Assembly (NCBI RefSeq): GCF_020991415.1
Contig: NZ_JAJMOY010000014.1
Span: forward strand, 1-64,000
DNA from: Flavobacterium sp. ENC
GTDB lineage: Bacteria; Bacteroidota; Bacteroidia; Flavobacteriales; Flavobacteriaceae
DNA length: 64,000 bases
Direction: 5' to 3'
Below are positions 7,689 through 16,152 of the stretch, piece by piece (positions within the stretch are counted from its first letter, which is position 1; each line of letters starts with the position of its first letter). The position numbers were made by a program, and so were the translations under genes. The notes under the pieces are model-generated. The model did no database searches. It had not been told where the DNA came from and worked only from the letters and a program-made list of their open reading frames with translations.

Positions 7689-8870
7689 TTAATTCTTGTC
7701 TATAAATTCTTTTTCCTTTTCTGTTAACAGGATAGAATTATTACTGGTAATTGTATTGGAAGGAAGACTCTGATAGATTGGCTTTTCCAGATTTATAAGT
7801 CCGTCATTATTAACCTTCTTTACCGGAGATTCTTTTAATACATAGATCGAGTTTTCAAAAGAGGTAAAGTATCTTTTTTTATCATAATCAATATAAAGAT
7901 CTGCCGTAACAAAAAAACTTTTCAAGCTCCAGAGATTGTCATTGTTTTTGTAAAAATCATGTTTTGTGCTATTCTTCAGTGTTTCGTAGGAGAATTCTTT
8001 TTTGGTAATGCTTGTCGTTTTTTTAACAATCCTGTTTTTGAATTCAATTTCATTCACAAATTCAACAATAGCTTTTGACTGCTTATCAAATACAATTTTA
8101 CCGACTGAACGGCTTTCGACATCTTTATTCTTTACCCATTCTGTTTCAAAAGAAACTATTATTTCATTTTCAGCAGACTTTTCAACATTGCTATTGAACT
8201 GATTTAAAGAGATCAGGAAATTTTTAATAAATACATTTAAATACAGCACCGATATTAAAGACTTAGTTTCTATAAAACCTGTACCTGAAGGCAAATTTTC
8301 TTCCGGCGAGTCTACTAAAATATCGAGTGCCCTGTTTTTGGAATATTCAACAGCACCCAATCTTAATTTAAGCTCGTCATAATTTTTTTTCAGTTCATAA
8401 CTTTTCCCCCACCAGTTGACCTTGGTCAGAATTAGTCTTTTTAATTTATTTTCTACGGAAAGTGTTTCTTTAAAATTACATTCTTTTTCAAATGCAGTCG
8501 AAACATATAATTTATTGTAATTATCCGAAACATACTGCAGTGCTTTTTTCAGATCAAAGGAATTTACAATTACTTCATCGAGTTCTACTGCCTGAGGGTT
8601 CATAAAAACAGTATTTGATTTTTTCAGTTGATCCGGATTTAAAATTATATCCTGATACCCGGGATTTGAAATCAAAAGCGCTGCCTTGTTCTCTTTCAGG
8701 ACTGCTTTACCTTCTGTATTTGTAAAAGTCCCTTCATTTAATTTGGAATAAAACAGGCTTACATTTTCGATGGGTAGCTTTGTGATTTCATCCAGCACCA
8801 GGAATTCTAAATTTTGAGAAAATCCGGTAAGAGACAACAGGATTAGTAAGAAACTGAAATGTTTTTTCAT
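7689..8870 (-). CDS. Secreted protein with carboxypeptidase-regulatory-like domain
   Basis: A 393-residue protein with a signal peptide (residues 1-18, ending GFSQ). Residues 20-95 match the carboxypeptidase D regulatory-like fold seen at the N-terminus of many Bacteroidota envelope proteins (EFLVLDEITKLPIENVSLFY, then TNTEGKAVL and a PGYQDIIL turn). The remaining 300 residues have alternating strands and a KDVESRSVGKIVFDK-type pattern like the soluble part of DUF5686-type proteins, but no barrel and no catalytic motif is seen. It is probably periplasmic or outer-membrane associated. No function can be given. It reads leftward toward folK, 76 bp away. Confidence 0.7.
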   Translation of the reverse strand: MKKHFSFLLILLSLTGFSQNLEFLVLDEITKLPIENVSLFYSKLNEGTFTNTEGKAVLKENKAALLISNPGYQDIILNPDQLKKSNTVFMNPQAVELDEVIVNSFDLKKALQYVSDNYNKLYVSTAFEKECNFKETLSVENKLKRLILTKVNWWGKSYELKKNYDELKLRLGAVEYSKNRALDILVDSPEENLPSGTGFIETKSLISVLYLNVFIKNFLISLNQFNSNVEKSAENEIIVSFETEWVKNKDVESRSVGKIVFDKQSKAIVEFVNEIEFKNRIVKKTTSITKKEFSYETLKNSTKHDFYKNNDNLWSLKSFFVTADLYIDYDKKRYFTSFENSIYVLKESPVKKVNNDGLINLEKPIYQSLPSNTITSNNSILLTEKEKEFIDKN

Positions 8871-8984
8871 CAGGGAGTTTTATATGGACTAAAAATAGTA
8901 TTTTTCAGCTTAAATTGACTTTAAAAAAGCTGTAAATTCCAAAAACAATCTTGTTTATCAGAAGAATAAATATGATATTTCAAT

Positions 8985-8992
8985 TATATTTG
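8985..8992 (+). promoter_or_regulatory. Candidate -7 element of sppA
   Basis: TATATTTG fits TAnnTTTG and lies 43 bp before the sppA start codon. A TTG at 8951 is too far upstream for the normal 18 to 20-bp spacing. Confidence 0.45.
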
Positions 8993-9035
8993 TAACAAAC
9001 CAGCCTTTTTAAATACTTATTAAAAAAATATATTT

Positions 9036-10793
9036 ATGAAATTTCTAGGAAATGTAGTTGCCACAGTGATTGGTATTTTTGTATTCATTATGTTATTCTT
9101 TTTCGGAGTAATTCTTATCGGTGCTATTTTTGGAGGAGATGACACTGTTTCCGTTAAGGCGGATTCTGTGATCGAATTAGACCTGAAAAAAATCAAAAAT
9201 GATTATGCCGGAAAATATAAAGATCCATGGGTAACGGTTTTTTCAGATCCGAAAGGAGTTGGTTTAACCGATGTGATCCATGCGATTGAAGCTGCCGAAA
9301 CGGACAGTAATATCAAAGGAATCTCCATCTTAAATGATCAGTCATCGTTAGGACTGGCGCAATATAAAGATTTAAGAAACGCGCTTGAAAAATTCAAAAA
9401 ATCAGGGAAATTTGTCTGGGCTTATGCCAATACGTATTCACAAAAAGAATATTATTTAAACTCTGTTGCCAATACCGTTTATTTAAACCCTGCCGGAGAT
9501 CTTGACTTTAAAGGTCTTTCGTCTGAAATCATGTTCTTTAAAGATTTTCAGGATAAATCGGGCATTCACATGGAGGTGATTCGTCATGGAAAATACAAGA
9601 GTGCCGTTGAGCCCTTTTTGGAAAATAAAATGAGTGACGCCAACAGAGAACAGGTAACCGCTCTTCTAAATTCAATCTGGTCTACTGTTACGAGTGATAT
9701 TTCAAAAAGCCGAAATATTCCTTTAGCTAAACTAAACGAAATAGCAGACGGATTGTTAGCCAGAACTCCTGAAATGGCAAAAGCACAGCATCTGGTAGAT
9801 ATCGTTGCTTATGAGGATGTTTATCATGATGCCATCAAAAAGAAGCTAAAAGTGGCAGACGATGAGGAGTATCATAAAATTTCAATTTTAGATTATACTC
9901 AAAATAATATCACCACAGCACTGACAAACACGTCAAGTGATCAGATTGCCATCATTTACGCTCAGGGTGAAATTCAGAGTGGTGAAGGTGACGTTACCGT
10001 AATTGGTGAAGGTGCCATGCGTCGTTCTTTGCAGGAAGCCCGAAAAAATGAAGATGTAAAAGCTATTGTTTTAAGAATCGACAGCCCGGGCGGAAGCGCT
10101 TTGACTTCTGATCTGATCTGGAGAGAAATTGAAATCACCAAAAAAGTAAAACCTGTTGTCGTTTCTATGGGTAACTATGCCGCTTCAGGCGGATATTATA
10201 TTGCGTGTAATGCCAATACCATTTTCGCAGAAAGCAATACCATAACAGGTTCTATCGGGGTTTTCGGAATTTTGCCGAATTTCAGTCCGTTAGCAAATAA
10301 ATTGGGCATCAATACCGAACAGGTAAAAACACACGAAAATTCAGCCAACTACAGTCCTTTTGTACCTATAGACGAAAAATTCAAAGCTTTTACATTAGAA
10401 GGTGTAGAAAACATCTATAAAACTTTTGTAACGCATGTAGCCGAAGGCCGAAAAATGACTTTTGCCCAGGTTGATGCTATTGCACAAGGAAGAGTATGGT
10501 CCGGCTCTGAAGCTATAAAAATTGGTCTGGTAGATAAAATCGGCGGACTGAATGATGCTATTGCGGAAGCTGCGAGAATCGCCAAAATAAAATCGTACAG
10601 TACACAGAATTACCCGGAATACGAAAAATCATTTGATGATCTGCTATCAAATTTACCTTTTGCAAAATCCAAAGAAGCTTTTATCAAAGAAGAAATCGGT
10701 GAAGAAAATTATATGATTATCGAACAGGTAAAAAGATTTCAAAAACAAAAAGGAGTTCAGGCGATGTTGCCTTTCGGATTAAACATTCAATAA
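9036..10793 (+). CDS. sppA: Signal peptide peptidase SppA, long (67K) form
   Basis: A 585-residue membrane-anchored Ser/Lys protease that degrades leftover signal peptides. Residues 8-33 are the single N-terminal membrane segment. Two tandem S49 (ClpP-fold) domains follow. The N-terminal one supplies the general base lysine (Lys188 in HGKYKSAVEPF) and the C-terminal one the nucleophile (Ser384 in NYAASGGYYIA). RIDSPGGSALTSD and ITGSIGVFGILPNF are also typical. The size equals the E. coli double-domain type and not the short Bacillus type. It is a single gene with its own terminator. Confidence 0.95.
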   Translation: MKFLGNVVATVIGIFVFIMLFFFGVILIGAIFGGDDTVSVKADSVIELDLKKIKNDYAGKYKDPWVTVFSDPKGVGLTDVIHAIEAAETDSNIKGISILNDQSSLGLAQYKDLRNALEKFKKSGKFVWAYANTYSQKEYYLNSVANTVYLNPAGDLDFKGLSSEIMFFKDFQDKSGIHMEVIRHGKYKSAVEPFLENKMSDANREQVTALLNSIWSTVTSDISKSRNIPLAKLNEIADGLLARTPEMAKAQHLVDIVAYEDVYHDAIKKKLKVADDEEYHKISILDYTQNNITTALTNTSSDQIAIIYAQGEIQSGEGDVTVIGEGAMRRSLQEARKNEDVKAIVLRIDSPGGSALTSDLIWREIEITKKVKPVVVSMGNYAASGGYYIACNANTIFAESNTITGSIGVFGILPNFSPLANKLGINTEQVKTHENSANYSPFVPIDEKFKAFTLEGVENIYKTFVTHVAEGRKMTFAQVDAIAQGRVWSGSEAIKIGLVDKIGGLNDAIAEAARIAKIKSYSTQNYPEYEKSFDDLLSNLPFAKSKEAFIKEEIGEENYMIIEQVKRFQKQKGVQAMLPFGLNIQ

Positions 10794-10813
10794 AAGTAAA
10801 AAAAATATTAATT

Positions 10814-10848
10814 AAATCCGTCTGAGTCGTTTCTCAGGCGGATTTTTC
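10814..10848 (+). terminator. Terminator of sppA
   Basis: The stem AAATCCGTCTGAG / CTCAGGCGGATTT has one G-T pair and a 6-nt loop, and is followed by Ts. Confidence 0.85.
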
Positions 10849-10997
10849 ATTTTAATTAACCAAAAGTTAATTTCCGCTTAACATCTTTAAGCTGTAATCT
10901 CACCTATTTTAGCCAAAAATTACAAAACCGGAAAAAATAAAAAAAACTGCTCTTCATAAAGTTTTAAAAACATAGAAAATTAATTTATTTTTTTTTG

Positions 10998-11045
10998 ATA
11001 GCTTGTCCTAATCGAAATTCGATCTAAGGCAGGCTATTGTTTTTT
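10998..11045. repeat. Imperfect 20-bp-arm palindrome followed by a T run
   Basis: GATAGCTTGTCCTAATCGAA and TTCGATCTAAGGCAGGCTAT pair over most of their length, with a few mismatches and one offset, and face each other with no loop bases. Six Ts follow at 11041. It looks like a strong hairpin or a decayed palindromic element upstream of the AsmA-like gene. Confidence 0.55.
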
Positions 11046-11080
11046 ATACTAATTTTAAAATAAACTACACTATAAAAGTC

Positions 11081-11088
11081 TATTTTTG
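11081..11088 (+). promoter_or_regulatory. Candidate -7 element of the AsmA-like gene
   Basis: TATTTTTG fits TAnnTTTG and lies 51 bp before the start codon, just downstream of the palindrome at 10998-11045. There is no clear TTG upstream. Confidence 0.4.
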
Positions 11089-11139
11089 CAGGAATAGCAT
11101 TCCAATTAAGAACCTTAATCCTCAAATCTATAATTAATT

Positions 11140-13734
11140 ATGTTAAAGAAAATTTTAAAAATCACAGCCATTGTTATCGTGGTATTTATAGCCGCGCTCT
11201 TCGCCATTCCTTATTTTTTTAAAGATCAGATAAAAGCGAAAATTTCAGAAGCTATTAACGAAAGTGTAGATGCTAAAGTGAGTTTTGCAGATGCCGATTT
11301 AAGTTTGTTTAAAAACTTTCCAAATGCTACGGTTGGAATTGACAAGCTGGTCATCATCAACAAAGCGCCTTTTGAAGGAGACACTTTAGTTTCGCTGGGG
11401 ACGTTAAATTTAAAAATGAGTATCAAAGAACTTTTTAAAGGAAAAGACGAGCCGCTGAACATTCAGGGAATAAGCTCTGAAAATGGCCTTATCAATATTA
11501 TTTTTAATAAAGATGGCGTAGGAAACTTTGACATTGCACTGAAGGACAAAGAAAAATCAGAAAAAGAAGAAGCCGGCAAACCGCTTGCTTTAAAAATTCA
11601 AAACTATAAAATCGAGAATTTCACTTTCAGATATATCGATCAGGGTTCTAAAATCAGAATGGTCATTGACAGTTTAAATCACGAAGGAACGGGGGATTTT
11701 ACCAATTCAAAACTTGATTTAACGACCAAATCGACGGCGAAAGTTTCCCTGGATATGGATAAGATCAATTACATGAAAAACATATCCCTGACTTTAGATG
11801 CTGTCCTTGGAATTGATCTGGAAAAAAGCAAATATACTTTTAAAGAAAACAAAGCTTTAATCAACCAGTTGCCCTTAGAATTTGACGGTTTCATTCAGAT
11901 GGTTGAAAAAGGCCAGGTTTATGATTTGAAATTTAAAACACCGACCTCATCCTTTACCAATTTCTTAGGACTGATTCCTTCTGCTTATGCTTCCGGTTTA
12001 GACGGTGTAAAAACAACAGGCGATTTTACGGTATCCGGTTTTGCAAAAGGAGAATTAACCGATACTACTGTACCGAAATTCAACATTGCAATTGCTTCCA
12101 ACAATGCTTCTTTTCAATATCCGAACTTACCTAAGTCCGTTCAGAATATTGTAATTGACACTAAAATCATTAATGAAACCGGTATACTGAATGACACCTA
12201 CGTTAATTTAGACAAACTATCTTTCAGAATTGATCAGGATGTTTTCAGCGCTAAAGCGAATGTGAAAAACATCACTGTAAATCCAATTGTAGATGCAGCC
12301 TTAAAAGGAACAATCAATCTGGCAAATCTTTCCAAAGCCTATCCAATCAAGCTTGACAAGCCTTTGGCGGGTATCCTGAAAGCCGATGTAACGACTAATT
12401 TTGATATGGCTTCTGTAGAAAAAAGCCAGTATCAGAACATCAAAAATGCCGGAACAATGAGTTTATCCGGGTTTAAATACACGGATGAAAACAACAAATC
12501 AATGAACATCAGCACGGCTTTGGTGCAATTTGACCCAAGCACAATCAACCTGAAACGATTTGATGCTACCACAGGAAAAAGTGATATCAGCATTAACGGA
12601 GTACTGGAGAATTTCTACGGTTTCATGTTCAAAAAGCAGGAACTTAAAGGAAACTTCAACATGAGTTCAAACCAACTGGCGGTTGATGATTTTATGACTT
12701 CAGGCGAACCTGCAACGACTAAAACAGCGGCAAAACCATCAGAAGCCATGAAGATTCCTGCGTTTTTAAATTGTACCATCAATGCAAAGGCAACCACTGT
12801 TTTGTATGATAATTTAAAACTAAAAGACGTATCCGGAAAATTAATTGTCAAAGATGAAAAAGCAACTTTAGAGAACTTTAAAACTTCTATTTTCGGAGGA
12901 TCAATCGGATTAACAGGAACGGTTTCGACAAAAGAAAAAGTGCCTACTTTTAATATGAATTTAGGTTTCAATCAGGTTGATATCGCGCAGACTTTTACGC
13001 AGCTGGACATGATGAAAAAAATTGCTCCGTTAGCAGGAATTATCAACGGAAAACTGAATTCGACTATCAAATTAAACGGAAATTTAGATGCTAAAGAATT
13101 AACTCCGGATTTAAAATCACTTTCGGGAGATTTACTGGGCCAGTTGCTTTCGACTACAATAAACAGTAAAAATTCGACTGTATTGAATTCGTTGACTTCG
13201 AATATTAAGTTTCTTGATGCCAGCAAACTGAACTTAAATGATTTGAAAATGGCCTTGACTTTTGACAACGGAAAAGTAAACGTAAAACCATTTGACATCA
13301 AATATCAGGACATCAAAATTACAGTGGGCGGAACACACGGTTTTGACCAGACGATGAATTACAACTTAAAACTGGATGTTCCAGCTAAATATTTAGGAAC
13401 TGAGGCCAATGCCTTAATTGCCAAAATGTCTCCTGCTGATGCTGCAAAACTGGACAACATTCCGGTCAATGCAATGATTACGGGTAATTTTTCCAATCCG
13501 AAAATATCAACTGATATGAAGAGCGCCGTGAGCAGTTTAACAACGCAGTTAGTGAATCAGCAAAAACAGAAATTAACTCAAAAAGGGGCTTCTGCACTTA
13601 CGGATTTAATTAACAAAAACACTAAAGCAAAAGATACCACGAAAGCGGCAGCCACTGAGAAAGAAAAAAACACTCAGGAAGCGACCAAAAAAGCAAGCGA
13701 TTTACTGAACGGTTTGTTTAAAAAGAAAAAATAA
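11140..13734 (+). CDS. AsmA-family envelope protein
   Basis: An 864-residue protein with an N-terminal membrane segment (about residues 5-27) followed by AsmA-type text: KAKISEAINESVDAKVSFAD, the DLSLFKNFPNATVGI motif and many amphipathic strands. The end (LDVPAKYLGTEANALIAK...PVNAMITGNFSNPKI) is the conserved AsmA C-terminal region, after which comes a Lys/Thr/Ala-rich tail. AsmA-like proteins span the periplasm and are known or suspected bridge-like lipid carriers between the inner and outer membranes. The gene is a single unit with a strong terminator behind it. The family call is secure; the lipid role is inferred from the family. Confidence 0.87.
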   Translation: MLKKILKITAIVIVVFIAALFAIPYFFKDQIKAKISEAINESVDAKVSFADADLSLFKNFPNATVGIDKLVIINKAPFEGDTLVSLGTLNLKMSIKELFKGKDEPLNIQGISSENGLINIIFNKDGVGNFDIALKDKEKSEKEEAGKPLALKIQNYKIENFTFRYIDQGSKIRMVIDSLNHEGTGDFTNSKLDLTTKSTAKVSLDMDKINYMKNISLTLDAVLGIDLEKSKYTFKENKALINQLPLEFDGFIQMVEKGQVYDLKFKTPTSSFTNFLGLIPSAYASGLDGVKTTGDFTVSGFAKGELTDTTVPKFNIAIASNNASFQYPNLPKSVQNIVIDTKIINETGILNDTYVNLDKLSFRIDQDVFSAKANVKNITVNPIVDAALKGTINLANLSKAYPIKLDKPLAGILKADVTTNFDMASVEKSQYQNIKNAGTMSLSGFKYTDENNKSMNISTALVQFDPSTINLKRFDATTGKSDISINGVLENFYGFMFKKQELKGNFNMSSNQLAVDDFMTSGEPATTKTAAKPSEAMKIPAFLNCTINAKATTVLYDNLKLKDVSGKLIVKDEKATLENFKTSIFGGSIGLTGTVSTKEKVPTFNMNLGFNQVDIAQTFTQLDMMKKIAPLAGIINGKLNSTIKLNGNLDAKELTPDLKSLSGDLLGQLLSTTINSKNSTVLNSLTSNIKFLDASKLNLNDLKMALTFDNGKVNVKPFDIKYQDIKITVGGTHGFDQTMNYNLKLDVPAKYLGTEANALIAKMSPADAAKLDNIPVNAMITGNFSNPKISTDMKSAVSSLTTQLVNQQKQKLTQKGASALTDLINKNTKAKDTTKAAATEKEKNTQEATKKASDLLNGLFKKKK

Positions 13735-13751
13735 TAAAGTACCAAAACAAA

Positions 13752-13786
13752 AAAAAAGGTCAATCATTAGATTGACCTTTTTTTTA
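13752..13786. terminator. Bidirectional terminator, AsmA-like gene / GT9 gene
   Basis: The stem AAAGGTCAAT (13755-13764) / ATTGACCTTT (13771-13780) has A and T runs on its two sides and lies between convergent genes. Confidence 0.85.
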
Positions 13787-13788
13787 TT

Positions 13789-14871
13789 TTAAACTGCTTT
13801 TGAATATATTTTCAGTTTACCAATATTCAGAATTTTGTTTATTATTTTTAAATAATCTTTTTTAGACTGTTTGATAATGTTGACCCCAACACTGCAATTA
13901 TCATAGGGTTCATATTTTTTGAGTTCCGAAACCGAAAACAAACCAACTGTCGGAGTCTGAACGGAACTTGACAAATGCATCATTCCGCTGTCGGCTCCTA
14001 TAAAAATATCTGTATTGGCTATTAGTCCACCGATCTCCCTAATGTCCTTACTGTAAAATGAAGGTGCCTGAAAAGCAATCTGTGATACATTTTCTATGGG
14101 TAAAACTTCAATGATGTTATAGTCTTTATATTCCTTTTTGAGTGCTTTATAAAAGTCTTCCCACCATATTTCCGGCAAACATTTTGTTCCGGTGGCATAG
14201 GTAAACAAACAGATTGTCCTTTTTGAATTACTATTTATTAATTTATCAAGGTCCTTTTTTCCCTGCGTAAATTCAGACAAACTCAATTTAAGATCTAAAG
14301 GAGCTATTATTTTATTGCTTTTCTCCAGTCCCAGTTTCGTCAGATAACTTCTGAAATTGTATACCGGGTATTTTGCGATGTGGTCGTAATCTTTTTTTAC
14401 AGATGGTATTTCTCCGTCTGAATCTCCGAAGAATTTATATTTGGCATTAGAGAACTGGACTGCCAGTCGTCCGGAAGATGAATTCTGATCTACATTGATT
14501 GCGATATCATATTTTTGCCTTTTTATTGAAATCCATACTTTGGCGTATTTCACCAAATCTTTGAAAGGCTTTTTAGGCAGGTCGATTATTTTATCAATCG
14601 CATCATAATTTTGAAAAATTATGGGAGCTAACGTTCCCTTAACAAACAAATCGACTTTACAATTTGGAAATATCTCGGTTACTTCCTGAACGAGAGGTGT
14701 AATCAATAACAAGTTTCCCAATCTTCCATTTGGTCTGCAGATTAAAATTCTTTTAATCTCATTTTTATCCACCAAAACAATATCTCTCTGAAAATTTGAT
14801 TTCCCGATATTCTTAGTAAGATTACGCATTAAACTGCGTCTGAAAACATTTATATTTTTTAAAACACCCAT
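13789..14871 (-). CDS. Glycosyltransferase family 9 (heptosyltransferase-like)
   Basis: A 360-residue GT-B enzyme of the type that adds heptose or similar sugars to the lipopolysaccharide core. The N-terminal half has the opening RILICRPNGRLGNLLLITPLV and a VDLFVKGTLAPI turn. The C-terminal half has CLFTYATGTKCLPEIWWEDF and the donor-site motif NTDIFIGADSGMMHLSSSVQTPTVGLF, typical of GT9. Acceptor and donor sugars cannot be told. It stands alone, not in a sugar cluster, so it may act on the core of lipooligosaccharide. The start at 14871 gives about 50 residues before the first domain strand; an internal Met at residue 15 is an alternative. Confidence 0.88.
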   Translation of the reverse strand: MGVLKNINVFRRSLMRNLTKNIGKSNFQRDIVLVDKNEIKRILICRPNGRLGNLLLITPLVQEVTEIFPNCKVDLFVKGTLAPIIFQNYDAIDKIIDLPKKPFKDLVKYAKVWISIKRQKYDIAINVDQNSSSGRLAVQFSNAKYKFFGDSDGEIPSVKKDYDHIAKYPVYNFRSYLTKLGLEKSNKIIAPLDLKLSLSEFTQGKKDLDKLINSNSKRTICLFTYATGTKCLPEIWWEDFYKALKKEYKDYNIIEVLPIENVSQIAFQAPSFYSKDIREIGGLIANTDIFIGADSGMMHLSSSVQTPTVGLFSVSELKKYEPYDNCSVGVNIIKQSKKDYLKIINKILNIGKLKIYSKAV

Positions 14872-15082
14872 CTTATTAAATCGCTTAACATTCTTAAATC
14901 TTCCTTTTAATTTGAAAAAAAATCAATAATTGAACTAACTCAAAACTAGTTTCTTTTTTTTCTTAAAATTAGATTCTTTCAATAAGGAATTATTACAAAA
15001 TTGTAACGGAATGTTCCAACATTCACATAGTCAACTCCTTGAAAGTGATTTAAAATAGTAAAACGATTCTATAAACAGGAAA

Positions 15083-15090
15083 CAAATATA
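15083..15090 (-). promoter_or_regulatory. Candidate -7 element of the GT9 gene
   Basis: On the minus strand TATATTTG fits TAnnTTTG. It would give a leader of about 210 nt before the GT9 start, so the link is weak. The rest of the 256-bp gap 14872-15127 shows nothing else that I can name. Confidence 0.3.
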
Positions 15091-15127
15091 CAGTCTGCCC
15101 ATAACTGTAGACGATTCAGCGATAAAC

Positions 15128-15922
15128 CTAGACGTTTATAGTAACGACATATCCTTCAGAGCTTCGAACATTAAAAACAGTACCATTTTCAAAAATCAGA
15201 TACTGTCCTTTTATTCCAATGAGTTTTCCCTGAAACGAAGCAGTTTTGTCTAAATTTAAACTCGCCACTTTTGGCGGAAAATTTAAAACAGGATATTGCA
15301 ATTCATATAAATCATTCTTCTCACTATAAAAATATTCTCTTGCTTCAGCCGGAATCAAGCTTTCGACTTTTTCCTTTTCTTTAATTAAATCAAAGATTTC
15401 CGTACCGTTCTGAAGCATTTTTCGCCAATTGGTTTTATCGGTATAATGGCTTTTTAAGGCCACCTCGGTGATTCCTGCCAAATATCGGTTCGGAACCTCC
15501 ACAATGGCGATGGCCTGGCTGGCGCCCTGATCAATCCAGCGGGTAGGAACCTGTGTCTTACGGGTTACCCCCACTTTTATTTCACTTGCTGCCGCCAGAT
15601 ATACAATATGAGGTTGTAATTGTACTTTTTGTTCAAATTCTAAATCCCGGTCTGCAATTCCTAAATGCGCGGTACTCAATTCAGGTCTCATAATCCAGTC
15701 CCCAACTGCAGGGCTCGAATAGAAGCAGTCATAACAAAAGCCCTGTCTGAATATTTTCTTCTTTTTGGAACAATTCAAACATTGGTAACCCATAAAATTG
15801 ATCTCAATTTCTTTATTCAATAATTGATTCATATTGAGAAAACTGTCCTCAAAAACCAGATAATACTGAATAGGATTTCCCATTTCTGTCTGCATTTTTG
15901 TAAGTACTCCTTGGTATGTCAT
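15128..15922 (-). CDS. DUF2797 protein with a zinc ribbon
   Basis: A 264-residue cytoplasmic protein of family DUF2797. It has a four-cysteine cluster, C-x2-C (CLNCSKKK) and C-x2-C (FCYDCF), that could bind zinc, followed by the conserved DWIMRPELSTAHLGIADRDLE. A GIY-YIG-like segment may follow (HIVYLAAASEIKVGVTRKTQVPTRWIDQGA): DUF2797 proteins carry such a KVGVTR pattern. No biochemical role is known to me. It is divergent from the GH3-family gene, and the two have facing promoters in the 230-bp gap between them. Confidence 0.85.
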   Translation of the reverse strand: MTYQGVLTKMQTEMGNPIQYYLVFEDSFLNMNQLLNKEIEINFMGYQCLNCSKKKKIFRQGFCYDCFYSSPAVGDWIMRPELSTAHLGIADRDLEFEQKVQLQPHIVYLAAASEIKVGVTRKTQVPTRWIDQGASQAIAIVEVPNRYLAGITEVALKSHYTDKTNWRKMLQNGTEIFDLIKEKEKVESLIPAEAREYFYSEKNDLYELQYPVLNFPPKVASLNLDKTASFQGKLIGIKGQYLIFENGTVFNVRSSEGYVVTINV

Positions 15923-16023
15923 TAGATTTTCAGATTGTTGGTTTTAGATTTCAGATTACTTCTGATGATTGGATTTTATTTCGAAAGTTTAAATTTTGAA
16001 ACGTAATCTTTCCCTTAAATAAA

Positions 16024-16069
16024 TTGTTTTTTGCAAAAAAACACTATTTTTGATACAACGCCAAAGTTA
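16024..16069. promoter_or_regulatory. Overlapping divergent promoters, DUF2797 / GH3-family gene
   Basis: Rightward: TTG (16024-16026), 18 bp, TATTTTTG (16045-16052), toward the GH3-family gene. Leftward: TAACTTTG (16069-16062) toward the DUF2797 gene. The two -7 boxes are 9 bp apart, so both promoters cannot easily be occupied together. The remaining gap carries three TCTAAAA words at 16128-16146. Confidence 0.55.
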
Positions 16070-16152
16070 ATATTTGTATATCGATATTCAAATTTTAAAT
16101 TTCCTGTTTTTAATCCAAATCGGAAATCTAAAATCTAAAATCTAAAATTCCC

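Larger units (their letters stand above)
10794..11139. other. 346-bp intergenic region, no gene seen
   Basis: This gap between sppA and the AsmA-like gene holds the sppA terminator, a small hairpin (GCTTAA/TTAAGC, about 10873-10890), an imperfect palindrome at 10998-11038 and a -7 element at 11081. I find no open frame with coding character and no known RNA motif. Confidence 0.7.

Noticed and set aside
11041..11060. Riboswitch or structured RNA before the AsmA-like gene
   Set aside because: Only one imperfect hairpin is seen and no known riboswitch core; I keep it as a repeat.
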